The notes: a model not told the origin generated them from the letters alone. Numbered from the stretch's first letter, positions 8,996 to 18,621 are shown. The stretch is DNA of 64,000 bases from Burkholderia mayonis (GCF_001523745.2 NZ_CP013386.1:1736001-1800000), one strand, 5' to 3'. Numbers and translations are program-made.

Positions 8996-9811
8996 ATGAA
9001 ACTCAAGCCTCTCGCTACCTGGCTCATCGGTTTTTCGCTCATCGCCGCGCATGCGGCCGCGCACGCTGACCGCCTCGACGACATCAAGAAAGCGGGCGTG
9101 CTGCGCGTCGCGACGTTCGACAGCAATCCGCCGTTCGGCTTTGTCGATCCGAAGACGAACCGCATCGTCGGCCTCGACGTCGACTACGCGCAGGCGCTCG
9201 CCGACAAGCTCGGCGTCAAGCTGAAGCTGCAGCCGACCAATCCCGCGAACCGCATTCCGTTCCTGACGTCGGGCAAGGTCGACCTCGTGCTCGCGAACTT
9301 CACGATCACCGACGAGCGTGCGAAGCAAGTCGACTTCAGCATTCCGTACTTCGCGTCGGGCCAGCAGTTCCTCGCGAAGAAGGGCGTTCTGAAATCGGCC
9401 GACCAGTTGAACGGCCTGCGCATCGGCGCGGACAAGGGCACGACGAACGAGGTCACGCTGCGCGACAAGTATCCGAAGGCGACGATCGTCGCATACGACG
9501 ACACGCCGTTCGCGTTCGCCGCGCTGCGCGCGGGCAACGTGCAGGCGATCACGCAGGACGGCCCGAAGCTGATCGGCCTGCTCGCGAACGTGCCGGACAA
9601 GCAGAACTACGAGATCCCGGCGTTCACGATCTCGAACGACTACATGGGCGTCGGCGTGCCGAAGGGCGAGGCGCGGCTCGTCGCGTTCGTCGACGACACG
9701 CTGAAGGGCCTCGAAGCGGGCGGCCGCGCGGGCAGGATCTACGACGCGTGGTTCGGGCCGAGCACGAAGACGCCGCTCACGCGGATCTTCAAGATCGGCG
9801 ACAAGCGTTGA
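8996..9811 (+). CDS. Polar amino-acid ABC transporter substrate-binding protein
   Basis: A 271-residue periplasmic protein of the SBP_bac_3 family. Residues 1-24 form a Sec signal peptide (hydrophobic LATWLIGFSLIAAHAAAH, then A-D). The mature protein starts RLDDIKKAGVLRVATFDSNPPFG, the family's typical first strand. It continues with GLDVDYAQALADKLG, DLVLANFTITDERAKQVDFSIPY and GADKGTTNE, which are ligand-cleft segments. AAGAGATC precedes the ATG. It heads a set with two permeases downstream. Glutamate/aspartate or another polar amino acid is the likely ligand, but specificity cannot be read from sequence alone. Confidence 0.9.
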   Translation: MKLKPLATWLIGFSLIAAHAAAHADRLDDIKKAGVLRVATFDSNPPFGFVDPKTNRIVGLDVDYAQALADKLGVKLKLQPTNPANRIPFLTSGKVDLVLANFTITDERAKQVDFSIPYFASGQQFLAKKGVLKSADQLNGLRIGADKGTTNEVTLRDKYPKATIVAYDDTPFAFAALRAGNVQAITQDGPKLIGLLANVPDKQNYEIPAFTISNDYMGVGVPKGEARLVAFVDDTLKGLEAGGRAGRIYDAWFGPSTKTPLTRIFKIGDKR

Positions 9812-9853
9812 ACGAGTGCTGAACGAGCATTGAACAAGCGCTGAATACGCGCG
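9809..9853 (+). repeat. Degenerate 11-12-bp tandem repeat after the binding-protein gene
   Basis: Four imperfect copies of TGAACGAGYGC-like units run from the binding-protein stop codon into the 267-base gap before the first permease. The rest of the gap (to 10078) shows no gene or terminator. Confidence 0.4.
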
Positions 9854-10078
9854 GCGATGCGCGGGCGTCGGGCGCGATCCGCGCTCGGCGGCCACGCGTG
9901 CGAGGTCGGGCGTGCGTACGACGCGCGCATTCGATATCGCGCAGAGGTCGGCACGGGCCGCATGCAGACCGCGTGTGGCCCGCACTCGCACCGGACGTGC
10001 GCCGCATGCGGGCGCGCAGGCCGGCGCAATCCCGAGACGCAAACGCGGCCGCCGCACGGGCGGCCCCAAGCAGACAAG

Positions 10079-10804
10079 ATGGACGCCTGGCTCGCTCCCA
10101 AGTATCTGATGTGGTTATGGCAGGGCTTCCTGCTGACGCTCGGCCTGTCGGTCGCGGCGGCCGTCGCGGCGACGTTCGCGGGCTTCGCGCTGGCGATCGC
10201 GCGTCATGCGAAGCGCGCGTGGCCGAGGCGCGCGGCCGCCGCCTACGTCGTCGCGTTTCGCAACACGCCGCTCGTCGTGCAGCTCCTGTTCTGGTATTTC
10301 GGCGTCGCGTCGCTGCTGCCGGAGCCCGTGATGGCCTGGCTCAACGCGCGCCACGCGATCGCGGTGGGCGGCGTCGAGCTGCATTGGCCGTCGTTCGAAT
10401 TCGTTGCCGGCTGGGTCGGCTTGAGCTGCTACACGAGCGCGTTCGTCGCCGAGGAGTTCCTCGCAGGGCTGCGCGGCGTGCCGGCCGGCCAGTATCACGC
10501 GGCGAGCGCGCTCGGCCTCGCGCCGCTGCAGACGTTCCGCTTCGTCGTGCTGCCGCAGGCGGTGCGGATCGCGTTGCCGCCGCTGTTCGGCCAATACATG
10601 AACCTGATCAAGAACTCGTCGCTGACGATGGCGATCGGCGTCGCCGAGCTGTCGTACGCGTCGCGCCAGGTCGAGACCGAGACCTTCAGGACCTTCGCCG
10701 CGTTCGGCGTGTCGACCGTGCTGTACATCGCGGCGGTCGCGGTCGTCGAGGCGCTCGCGCAGTGGACGGTCCGGCGTCGCGATCGCACGTTCGCGGGGCG
10801 TTGA
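10079..10804 (+). CDS. Amino-acid ABC transporter permease (GltJ/HisM type)
   Basis: A 241-residue inner-membrane protein starting at ATG 10079 (MDAWLAPKYLMWLWQGFLLT). The frame is open upstream but that sequence is arginine-rich shadow. It shows the N-terminal export-like helix with LTLGLSVAA, the family motif AFRNTPLVVQLLFWYFG, and the EAA-type coupling loop GLRGVPAGQYHAASALGL...VVLPQAVRIALPPL, followed by LIKNSSLTMAIG. It pairs with the next gene, two bases after its stop, to form the heterodimeric membrane channel for the upstream binding protein. Confidence 0.9.
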   Translation: MDAWLAPKYLMWLWQGFLLTLGLSVAAAVAATFAGFALAIARHAKRAWPRRAAAAYVVAFRNTPLVVQLLFWYFGVASLLPEPVMAWLNARHAIAVGGVELHWPSFEFVAGWVGLSCYTSAFVAEEFLAGLRGVPAGQYHAASALGLAPLQTFRFVVLPQAVRIALPPLFGQYMNLIKNSSLTMAIGVAELSYASRQVETETFRTFAAFGVSTVLYIAAVAVVEALAQWTVRRRDRTFAGR

Positions 10805-10806
10805 CG

Positions 10807-11550
10807 ATGGATCTGTCGATACTCGCGAACAACCTGCCGTACCTGCTCGTCGGCGCGTTCCCGGACGGCCCGCTCGGCGGCGCCGCGCTGTCGCTCGCGC
10901 TCGCGATCACATCGGCGCTCGCGTCGGCCGCGCTGGGCGTCGCGGGCGGCGTCGCGCTCGCGCTCGCCACGGGCGCGCTGCGCAGCGTGCTCGTCGTCGT
11001 GATCGGTTTTTTCCGTGCGATTCCGGTGCTGATGCTGATCTTCTGGACGTACTTCCTGCTGCCCGTGCTATTGCACGCCGACGTGCCGGGGCTCGCGGCC
11101 GTCGTGTGCGCGCTGTCGCTCATCGGCGGCGCGTATCTCGCGCATTCGGTGCATGCGGGGATTCGCGCGGCGGGCGCGGGGCAGTGGCAGGCGGGCCTGT
11201 CGCTCGGGCTCACGCGCTGGCAGACGGTGCGCTACGCGCTGCTGCCGCAGGCGGTGAAGATCATGACGCCGTCGTTCGTCAACCAGTGGGTGTCGCTCGT
11301 GAAGGACACGTCGCTCGCGTATATCGTCGGCGTGCCGGAGCTGTCGTTCGTCGCGACGCAGGTCAACAATCGGCTGATGGTGTATCCCGCGCAGGTCTTT
11401 CTGTTCGTCGGCGTCATCTATCTGATTCTCTGCACCGCGCTCGACGTCGCGGCGACGTGGCTGCTCGCGCGCGATCGGCGCGGATCGCCGCAAGGCGGCG
11501 AGACGCCGAGCGCGGCGGCCGCGCAGCCGGCGTCGAGCGGGCCGCGATAG
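10807..11550 (+). CDS. Amino-acid ABC transporter permease (GltK/HisQ type)
   Basis: A 247-residue partner permease beginning two bases after the preceding stop. It has the same architecture: an early helix (GGAALSLALAITSALA), FFRAIPVLMLIFWTYF in place of the NTP motif, the coupling loop GIRAAGAGQWQAGLSLGL...ALLPQAVKIMTPSF, and SLVKDTSLAYIVGV. A hydrophilic Ala/Pro/Ser-rich tail of about 25 residues ends the protein. No ATPase gene follows: the next gene is on the opposite strand, so the transporter must use an ATP-binding subunit encoded elsewhere. Confidence 0.9.
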   Translation: MDLSILANNLPYLLVGAFPDGPLGGAALSLALAITSALASAALGVAGGVALALATGALRSVLVVVIGFFRAIPVLMLIFWTYFLLPVLLHADVPGLAAVVCALSLIGGAYLAHSVHAGIRAAGAGQWQAGLSLGLTRWQTVRYALLPQAVKIMTPSFVNQWVSLVKDTSLAYIVGVPELSFVATQVNNRLMVYPAQVFLFVGVIYLILCTALDVAATWLLARDRRGSPQGGETPSAAAAQPASSGPR

Positions 11551-11771
11551 CGCGATAGCGTCGCCCGGCGGAAGGCGTGCGGGCGCGGGACGTGTTCGTG
11601 CCGCGGGCAGCGTCTGCACGGGCGTTTCGGCGCATTGCCGTATCGAGAGCGATGCGCGTGGCGGATCGCACGACGGCGCAAGCATTTGCCGAAGACGACG
11701 CGGCCGCTCGAATCTCGGGCGGAATCGAAGCCTCGCGCGCCGACGCGCGCGGCTCCTGCGCTACCGCATCG

Positions 11772-13157
11772 TCACGACGACGCGTAGTGCGTGTTGAAGA
11801 TCGCGCGCAGCGTCGACGTATCGGTCGCGAACTCGGCCCACAGCGGCGCGTCGACTTGCGCGAAGCCGAGCGGCCGCGCGCCGCTCGACGCGAGCCGGAA
11901 GCGCGCTTCGCTCGCGACGCGACGGAACGCGTCGAGCTGCATCGCCGACAGCGTGTTCTGCGCGTTGGCAAGCGCGACGAGCGGATCGACCGGCTGATCG
12001 TCGACGCGGACCTCGAAATGCAGATGCGGGCCCGTCGCCGCGCCGGTCGAGCCGACCGTGCCGATCCGCTGCCCCTGCGCGACCGTCATCCCGGCTTCGA
12101 GCCCCGGCGCGAACGCCGACAGGTGCGCGTAGTAGGTCGACGTGCGGTCCGGATGATCGATCACGACGTACTTGCCGTAGCCGCCGGGATCGTAGCCGAC
12201 GAACGACACGACGCCTGCCGCCGCCGCGCCGACGCGCGTGCCGGTCGGCGCGGCGAGGTCGACGCCCGTGTGCATTTGCAGGATGTGCGACAGCGGATGG
12301 ATGCGTTCGCCGAAATACGAACTGATTCGCGTGCTGACGACGGGCATCGTGAGCGCGGGCGCGTCGAGCGGCTGGCCGTCGAATGCGTAATACGCGCCGC
12401 CCGCCGCGCCCGGCGGCTTGAACCAGATCGCGCCGAACTTGCGGCCCGCGACGCGCAGCTCGAGCGCGGTCACGCGCGGCTTGCCCGATGCGGCGTCGAA
12501 TGCGATCCGGTAGCGATCGCCCGGCTGCGCGTTCGCGTGCGAATGAACGCGGTCGGAGATCAGGTCGCCGATCTGGATCCGCACTTCGGGCGGGATGTCG
12601 ATCTGATTGAGCGTGTCGGCAAGCGTCTGCTCGATCGCTCCCGAGCGCACGCCGCCGTCGGTCGGCGCGAGCACCGAATCCGCGAGCGAGAACGCGCGGC
12701 CGTCGTAACCGAGCAGTTCGTTGCGATGCTCGGCGAGCGACGCGAAGAGGCCGGGCCGCGCCAGGCCGGGCCGCGTTAGGCCCGGCGTCGAGTCGGCGCC
12801 CGCCGGATCGGTTCGATCGGCGTGTGCCTGCAGCGGATCGGCGTGCGGCGCCTGCTCGGCGATCATGCGCTCGAGTTCGTTTGTGACGAAGCGCTGCGCG
12901 CTCGGAAACGGCGCGTCGGCGAGCACGCGCTGCGGTGTGCGTGCGGCGTTCGCGGTCGACGCATCAGGCGACTTCGACACGGCAGGCAGCGCCGCGAGAC
13001 CGAATGCGATCAGCGCGGCGAGCGTGCTCGCCGCGGGCAGCTTGCGTTTGAACGAGCGGGGGGCGGCGGCCTGGGCCGGCGATCCGGCGGCGGACGCGGG
13101 ATCGCCGGAAGAAACGGAAACGGTATGCGCGAATGGCTTGGCCAACGGTGTCCACAT
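11772..13157 (-). CDS. M23 family metallopeptidase (LytM-like murein endopeptidase)
   Basis: A 461-residue envelope protein. A single hydrophobic segment (AASTLAALIAFGLAALPAVS, residues about 42-61) should anchor or export it. The middle part (about 165-280) resembles the OapA/Csd3-like domain that precedes M23 in DD-endopeptidases. The C-terminal catalytic domain carries the zinc motif HxxxD in HTGVDLAAPTGT, the third ligand in HLHFEV, and GYGKYVVIDH between them. ATG 13157 is preceded by AAGG only a few bases away, so a slightly later start cannot be excluded. A duplicated 15-bp unit at 12748-12777 encodes RPGLARPGL in the linker. Likely role is peptidoglycan cross-link cleavage. Confidence 0.88.
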   Translation of the reverse strand: MWTPLAKPFAHTVSVSSGDPASAAGSPAQAAAPRSFKRKLPAASTLAALIAFGLAALPAVSKSPDASTANAARTPQRVLADAPFPSAQRFVTNELERMIAEQAPHADPLQAHADRTDPAGADSTPGLTRPGLARPGLFASLAEHRNELLGYDGRAFSLADSVLAPTDGGVRSGAIEQTLADTLNQIDIPPEVRIQIGDLISDRVHSHANAQPGDRYRIAFDAASGKPRVTALELRVAGRKFGAIWFKPPGAAGGAYYAFDGQPLDAPALTMPVVSTRISSYFGERIHPLSHILQMHTGVDLAAPTGTRVGAAAAGVVSFVGYDPGGYGKYVVIDHPDRTSTYYAHLSAFAPGLEAGMTVAQGQRIGTVGSTGAATGPHLHFEVRVDDQPVDPLVALANAQNTLSAMQLDAFRRVASEARFRLASSGARPLGFAQVDAPLWAEFATDTSTLRAIFNTHYASS

Positions 13158-13454
13158 CCTTGAAAAAGGCGGTTCGAAACGAAAGAGGGTGGGCGGGCGG
13201 CTGCGGAAAGGCTCGCGCCGAAGCGGGCGGCAGCGCCTGGACGTTCAACGCAGCGGGGCGCGATCACGACCGGACCGCGCCCCGCTGCGCACCGTTCGGC
13301 CCAACGACGCGGACGATGTCCGCTCCGAACGGCGATTCGGCTCTCGAGGTTTCAAACCCATATGATGAATCGACGCCAACTTGAATGACCGCGCGGCGCG
13401 CGCAATTGTTCCGCACGGTTGACGATTTTATGTAGGGGCGGATAGTCGGCGCAC

Positions 13455-14126
13455 TCAGTGCGCAATTGCGCGCGCCGGCGCGCGTGACGTGCAATCTTGG
13501 GCGCGCCGCAGCGCGGGCGACGCGCGCAGCGCATCGACGCCCGCGTCGAGCATCGCCTCGGCATCGCCCCAGCGGTCGCCGCGCAGCCGCGTCGTCCAGA
13601 TCATCGAGCCGAAGATGCCTTCGAGCAGGGACAGGAAATGGACGCCCGCGAGATGCACGTCGAGCGACGCGTCGAGTTCGCCTGTGAGGACCGCGCGGCG
13701 CAGCAGCGCCTTCGTGATCCGCAGCGCCTGCAATTCGTAGAGCGCGCGGCGGCGCAGCAGCGGCGCGTTTTCTTCGCTCTGCTCACATTTCATGTAGAGG
13801 ATCTCGAGCACGCGCTGCATCGAGCCGGGCTCGCCGCATTGATGCAGGTAGTGCGACGCGGCTAGGCGCAGCGTTGCGAGCGCGGGGCGCTCGTCGGACA
13901 GCTCGAATCCCTCGACCGCGCGCGAGAACGCGCGGTCGCACATCGCGACACACACTTCGAGCTTGCCCTTGAAATGTCCGTAGACCGCGCCGCGCGACAT
14001 GCCGGCCGCTTCCGCGATATCGGCCATCGCGGTCTGTCCGACGCCTTTTTCGAGCAGCACGAGCTCGGCGGCGTCGAGGATCCGGTTCTTCGTGTTCAAC
14101 GATTCTTCGCGTGTCTTGCGGGCCAT
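13455..14126 (-). CDS. amrR: TetR-family repressor of the AmrAB-OprA efflux pump
   Basis: A 223-residue TetR-type regulator divergent from amrA. ATG 14126 has GGGAG upstream; the open frame continues to 14180 without a ribosome site. Residues 10-55 form the helix-turn-helix (RILDAAELVLLEKGVGQT, then ADIAEAAGMSRGAVYGHF), very close to AcrR/TtgR-type pump repressors. The remaining helical region is the ligand-binding domain. Position and orientation match amrR, which represses the aminoglycoside/macrolide efflux operon of B. pseudomallei. The palindrome at 14192-14211 between the genes is the obvious operator. No disruption is visible; amrR lesions are a known route to drug resistance in this group. 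Confidence 0.9.
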   Translation of the reverse strand: MARKTREESLNTKNRILDAAELVLLEKGVGQTAMADIAEAAGMSRGAVYGHFKGKLEVCVAMCDRAFSRAVEGFELSDERPALATLRLAASHYLHQCGEPGSMQRVLEILYMKCEQSEENAPLLRRRALYELQALRITKALLRRAVLTGELDASLDVHLAGVHFLSLLEGIFGSMIWTTRLRGDRWGDAEAMLDAGVDALRASPALRRAQDCTSRAPARAIAH

Positions 14127-14191
14127 GTAGGTCGACTCTCCCTTTCTATTGCTTGTCGTTTTCTTGCGACATTCTATCAAGCGACATTATT

Positions 14192-14215
14192 TAATCAGTC
14201 GCGACTGATTATAAT
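14192..14215 (+). promoter_or_regulatory. amrA promoter -10 and AmrR operator candidate
   Basis: TAATCAGTCGCGACTGATTA at 14192-14211 is a perfect 20-bp palindrome. Its last two bases run into a consensus TATAAT at 14210-14215, reading towards amrA. Repressor bound here would sit in the spacer between -35 and -10, as in other TetR-controlled pump operons. The same site lies 66 bases from the amrR start and could give autoregulation. That AmrR is the ligand is inferred from position. Confidence 0.7.
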
Positions 14216-14273
14216 CGATCTCCCTGACCGGCCCCCAAGTTCGTCCCGGGCCGAACGAATCGCGAGGAAAACA

Positions 14274-15473
14274 ATGAAATACGAATGGGCGCGCATGCGC
14301 CGCTTGTGGGCGGCGCTCGCCGTCGCGGCGTTCGTCGCCGTTGGCTGCGGCAAGCGCGACGGCGGCGGCGAGGCGGCCGCGCCGCGCCAGGCGACCGTCG
14401 TCACGGCGAAGAAAGCGTCGGTGCCGCTCTCGGTCGAATTGCCGGGCCGGCTCGACGCCTACCGGCAAGCCGAGGTGCGCGCGCGGGTCGCGGGCATCGT
14501 GACCGCGCGCACGTACGAAGAAGGACAGGAAGTGAAGCGCGGCGCGGTGCTGTTCAAGATCGATCCCGCGCCGTTCAAGGCGGCGCGCGATGCGGCCGCG
14601 GGCGCGCTCGAGAAGGCGCAGGCCGCGCATCTCGCGGCGCTCGACAAGCGGCGCCGCTACGACGAGCTCGTGCGCGACCGGGCGGTCAGCGAGCGCGATC
14701 ACACCGAGGCGCTCGCCGACGAGCGGCAGGCGCGGGCGGCCGTCGCGTCGGCGCGCGCGGAGCTCGCGCGTGCGCAACTGCAGCTCGACTACGCGACCGT
14801 CACCGCGCCGATCGACGGCCGCGCGCGCCGCGCGCTCGTCACCGAAGGCGCGCTCGTCGGCCAGGACCAGGCGACGCCGCTCACGACCGTCGAGCAGCTC
14901 GATCCGATCTACGTGAACTTCTCGCAGCCGGCCGCCGACGTCGAGTCGCTGCGGCGCGCGGTGAAGAGCGGCCGCGCGGCGGGCATCGCGCAGCGGGACG
15001 TCGAGGTGGCGCTCGTGCGCCCGGACGGCAGTACGTATGCGCGCAAGGGCAAGCTGCTGTTCGCGGATCTCGCGGTCGATCCGTCGACCGACACGGTCGC
15101 GATGCGCGCGCTCTTTCCGAATCCGGAGCGCGAGCTGCTGCCGGGCGCGTACGTGCGGATCACGCTCGAGCGCGCGATCGCGCGCGACGCGTTCCTCGTG
15201 CCGCGCGACGCGCTCCTGCGCACCGCCGACAGCACGACCGTCAAGGTCGTCGACAAGGACGGAAAGATTCGCGACGTGACGGTCGAGGCCTCGCAGATGA
15301 AAGGCCGCGACTGGATCGTCACGCGCGGGCTTCACGGCGGCGAGCGCATCGTCGTCGACGACGCCGCGCAATTCGAAGCAGGCGCGACCGTGAAGGCGGT
15401 CGAGCGCGACGCGCCCGCGCAACCGGCCTCCGGGCCGGGCGCGGCCGCCGCGCCCGCGAAGCGCCAAACCTGA
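14274..15473 (+). CDS. amrA: RND efflux periplasmic adaptor lipoprotein
   Basis: A 399-residue membrane-fusion protein linking AmrB to OprA. GCGAGGAAAAC precedes ATG 14274. The N-terminus has an export signal ending in a lipobox (AVGC, Cys at about residue 24), so it should be lipidated and inner-membrane anchored. The lipoyl/barrel-sandwich halves flank a coiled-coil hairpin (about residues 95-175, rich in KAQAAHLAALDKRRR and RAELARAQLQLDYATV). TVTAPIDGRARRALVTEGALV is the classic return strand. It forms an operon with amrB (16 bases on) and oprA. In B. pseudomallei AmrAB-OprA exports aminoglycosides and macrolides. Confidence 0.93.
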   Translation: MKYEWARMRRLWAALAVAAFVAVGCGKRDGGGEAAAPRQATVVTAKKASVPLSVELPGRLDAYRQAEVRARVAGIVTARTYEEGQEVKRGAVLFKIDPAPFKAARDAAAGALEKAQAAHLAALDKRRRYDELVRDRAVSERDHTEALADERQARAAVASARAELARAQLQLDYATVTAPIDGRARRALVTEGALVGQDQATPLTTVEQLDPIYVNFSQPAADVESLRRAVKSGRAAGIAQRDVEVALVRPDGSTYARKGKLLFADLAVDPSTDTVAMRALFPNPERELLPGAYVRITLERAIARDAFLVPRDALLRTADSTTVKVVDKDGKIRDVTVEASQMKGRDWIVTRGLHGGERIVVDDAAQFEAGATVKAVERDAPAQPASGPGAAAAPAKRQT

Positions 15474-15489
15474 CAAGCACAACTCGATC

Positions 15490-18400
15490 ATGGCTCGTTT
15501 CTTCATCGATCGCCCGGTGTTCGCCTGGGTGATCTCGCTATTCATCATGCTGGGCGGCATCTTCGCGATTCGCGCGCTGCCCGTCGCGCAGTATCCGGAC
15601 ATCGCGCCGCCCGTCGTCAGCATCTACGCGACGTATCCGGGCGCGTCCGCGCAGGTCGTCGAGGAATCGGTCACGGCCGTGATCGAGCGCGAGATGAACG
15701 GCGTGCCCGGCCTCCTGTATACGTCGGCGACGAGCAGCGCCGGCCAGGCGTCGCTGTACCTGACGTTCAAGCAGGGCGTGAGCGCCGATCTCGCGGCGGT
15801 CGACGTGCAGAACCGGCTGAAGACCGTCGAGGCGAGGCTGCCCGAACCCGTGCGGCGCGACGGCATTTCGGTCGAAAAGGCGGCCGACAACATCCAGCTC
15901 GTCGTGTCGCTCACGTCGGAAGACGGACGGATGTCGGCCGTGCAGCTCGGCGAATACGCGTCGGCGAACGTCGTGCAGGCGCTGCGGCGCGTCGAAGGCG
16001 TCGGCAAGGTGCAGTTCTGGGGCGCCGAATACGCGATGCGGATCTGGCCGGACCCGGTCAAGATGGCGGCGCTCAATCTGACGGCATCCGACATCGCGAC
16101 GGCCGTGCGCGCGCACAACGCGCGCGTGACGATCGGCGACATTGGCCGCAGCGCGGTGCCGGACAGCGCGCCGATCGCGGCAACCGTGCTCGCCGACGCG
16201 CCGCTGTCGACGCCCGACGCGTTCGGCGCGATCGCGCTGCGCGCGCGCGCCGACGGCTCGACGCTCTATCTGCGCGACGTCGCGAAAATCGAGTTCGGCG
16301 GCAACGACTACAACTATCCGTCGTTCGTGAACGGCAAGACGGCGACCGGCATGGGCATCAAGCTCGCGGCGGGATCGAACGCGGTCGCGACCGAAAAGCG
16401 CGTGCGCGCGACGATGGACGCGCTGTCGAAGTTCTTCCCGGCGGGCGTCACGTACCAGATTCCGTACGAGACGTCGTCGTTCGTGCGCGTGTCGATGAGC
16501 AAGGTCGTGACGACGCTCGTCGAGGCGGGCGTGCTCGTGTTCGCGGTGATGTTCCTCTTCATGCAGAACTTCCGCGCGACGCTGATCCCGACGCTCGTCG
16601 TGCCCGTCGCGCTGCTCGGCACGTTCGGCGCGATGCTCGCCGCGGGCTTCTCGATCAACGTGCTGACGATGTTCGGGATGGTGCTCGCGATCGGCATCCT
16701 CGTCGACGATGCGATCGTCGTCGTCGAGAACGTCGAGCGGCTGATGGTCGAGGAGAAACTGCCGCCGTACGAGGCGACCGTGAAGGCGATGAAGCAGATC
16801 AGCGGCGCGATCGTCGGGATCACCGTCGTGCTGACGTCGGTGTTCGTGCCGATGGCGTTCTTCGGCGGCGCGGTCGGCAACATCTACCGGCAGTTCGCGC
16901 TCGCGCTCGCGGTGTCGATCGGCTTCTCGGCGTTCCTCGCACTGTCGCTCACGCCCGCGCTGTGCGCGACGCTGCTGAAACCCGTCGCCGACGACCATCA
17001 CGAGAAGGGCGGCTTCTTCGGCTGGTTCAACCGCTTCGTCGCGCGCGCGACGAACCGCTACGCAGCGCGCGTTGGCCAGGTGCTGAAGCGTCCGCTGCGC
17101 TGGCTCGTCGTGTACGGCGCGCTGACGGCGGGCGCCGTGCTGCTGCTCATGAAGCTGCCGACCGCGTTCCTGCCGGACGAGGACCAGGGCAACTTCATGG
17201 TGATGGTGATCCGCCCGCAGGGCACGCCGCTCGCGGAGACGATGCAGAGCGTGCGGCGCGTCGAGGAATACGTGCGCAACAAGGAGCCGAGCGCGTACAC
17301 GTTCGCGCTCGGCGGCTTCAACCTGTACGGCGAAGGGCCGAACGGCGGGATGATCTTCGTCACGCTGAAGGACTGGAAGGAGCGCAAGCGCGCGCACGAC
17401 CAGGTGCAGGCGATCGTCGCACGGATCAACGAACGCTTCGCGGGCACGCCGAACACGACGGTGTTCGCGATGAATTCGCCCGCCTTGCCCGATCTCGGCT
17501 CGACGGGCGGCTTCGATTTCCGTCTGCAGGATCGCGGCGGGCTCGGCTACGCGGCGCTCGTCGCCGCGCGCGAGAGGCTGCTCGCCGAAGGGCACGCGAA
17601 CGCCGTGCTGACCGATCTGATGTTCGCCGGCACGCAGGACGCGCCGCAGCTCAAGCTCGACATCGATCGCGCGAAGGCGTCGGCGCTCGGCGTGTCGATG
17701 GACGAGATCAACGCGACGCTCGCGGTGATGTTCGGCTCCGAATACATCGGCGACTTCATGCACGGCGCGCAGGTGCGCCGCGTGATCGTGCAGGCGGACG
17801 GGCGGCACCGGCTCGATCCCGACGACGTGACGAAGCTGCGCGTGCGCAATTCGAAGGGCGAGATGGTGCCGCTGTCCGCGTTCGCGACGCTGCGCTGGAC
17901 GATGGGCCCGCCGCAGTTGACGCGCTACAACGGCTTCCCGTCGTTCACGATCAACGGCTCGGCCGCGGCGGGACACAGCAGCGGCGAGGCGATGGCGGCG
18001 ATCGAGCGGATCGCGTCGACGCTGCCGGCGGGCGTCGGCTATGCGTGGTCCGGGCAGTCGTACGAAGAACGGCTGTCGGGCGCGCAGGCGCCGATGCTGT
18101 TTGCGCTGTCGGTGCTCGTCGTGTTTCTCGCGCTCGCGGCGCTGTACGAGAGCTGGTCGATTCCGTTCGCGGTGATGCTCGTCGTACCGCTTGGCGTGAT
18201 CGGCGCGGTGGCGGGCGTCACGCTGCGCGGGATGCCCAACGATATTTACTTCAAGGTGGGACTGATCGCGACGATCGGGTTGTCGGCGAAGAACGCGATC
18301 CTGATCGTCGAGGTCGCGAAGGATCTGGTTGCGCAACGGATGTCGCTTGCCGACGCGGCGCTCGAAGCCGCACGGCTGCGGCTGCGGCCGATCGTGATGA

Positions 18401-18621
18401 CGTCGCTCGCGTTCGGCGTCGGCGTGCTGCCGCTCGCGTTCGCGACGGGCGCCGCGTCCGGCGCGCAGGTCGCGATCGGCACGGGCGTGCTCGGCGGCGT
18501 GATCAGCGCGACGCTGTTCGCGATCTTCCTCGTCCCGCTCTTTTTCGTGTGCGTCGGCCGCGTGTTCGACGTCGGCTCGCGCCGGCGCGGCAGCGCGCAC
18601 GCGGCACTGGAGACCAAGTGA
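15490..18621 (+). CDS. amrB: RND multidrug efflux transporter
   Basis: A 1043-residue inner-membrane proton-driven pump, the size recalled for AmrB. The start MARFFIDRPVFAWVISLFIMLGG is the standard HAE1-family first helix. Two large periplasmic loops separate helices 1-2 and 7-8. The helix 4 proton-relay motif appears as VLAIGILVDDAIVVVENVER (adjacent Asp residues). FLPDEDQGNFMV begins the second half and GLSAKNAILIVE holds the conserved helix 10 Lys. No frameshift or truncation is seen. The stop overlaps the oprA start by one base (TGATG). Confidence 0.95.
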   Translation: MARFFIDRPVFAWVISLFIMLGGIFAIRALPVAQYPDIAPPVVSIYATYPGASAQVVEESVTAVIEREMNGVPGLLYTSATSSAGQASLYLTFKQGVSADLAAVDVQNRLKTVEARLPEPVRRDGISVEKAADNIQLVVSLTSEDGRMSAVQLGEYASANVVQALRRVEGVGKVQFWGAEYAMRIWPDPVKMAALNLTASDIATAVRAHNARVTIGDIGRSAVPDSAPIAATVLADAPLSTPDAFGAIALRARADGSTLYLRDVAKIEFGGNDYNYPSFVNGKTATGMGIKLAAGSNAVATEKRVRATMDALSKFFPAGVTYQIPYETSSFVRVSMSKVVTTLVEAGVLVFAVMFLFMQNFRATLIPTLVVPVALLGTFGAMLAAGFSINVLTMFGMVLAIGILVDDAIVVVENVERLMVEEKLPPYEATVKAMKQISGAIVGITVVLTSVFVPMAFFGGAVGNIYRQFALALAVSIGFSAFLALSLTPALCATLLKPVADDHHEKGGFFGWFNRFVARATNRYAARVGQVLKRPLRWLVVYGALTAGAVLLLMKLPTAFLPDEDQGNFMVMVIRPQGTPLAETMQSVRRVEEYVRNKEPSAYTFALGGFNLYGEGPNGGMIFVTLKDWKERKRAHDQVQAIVARINERFAGTPNTTVFAMNSPALPDLGSTGGFDFRLQDRGGLGYAALVAARERLLAEGHANAVLTDLMFAGTQDAPQLKLDIDRAKASALGVSMDEINATLAVMFGSEYIGDFMHGAQVRRVIVQADGRHRLDPDDVTKLRVRNSKGEMVPLSAFATLRWTMGPPQLTRYNGFPSFTINGSAAAGHSSGEAMAAIERIASTLPAGVGYAWSGQSYEERLSGAQAPMLFALSVLVVFLALAALYESWSIPFAVMLVVPLGVIGAVAGVTLRGMPNDIYFKVGLIATIGLSAKNAILIVEVAKDLVAQRMSLADAALEAARLRLRPIVMTSLAFGVGVLPLAFATGAASGAQVAIGTGVLGGVISATLFAIFLVPLFFVCVGRVFDVGSRRRGSAHAALETK

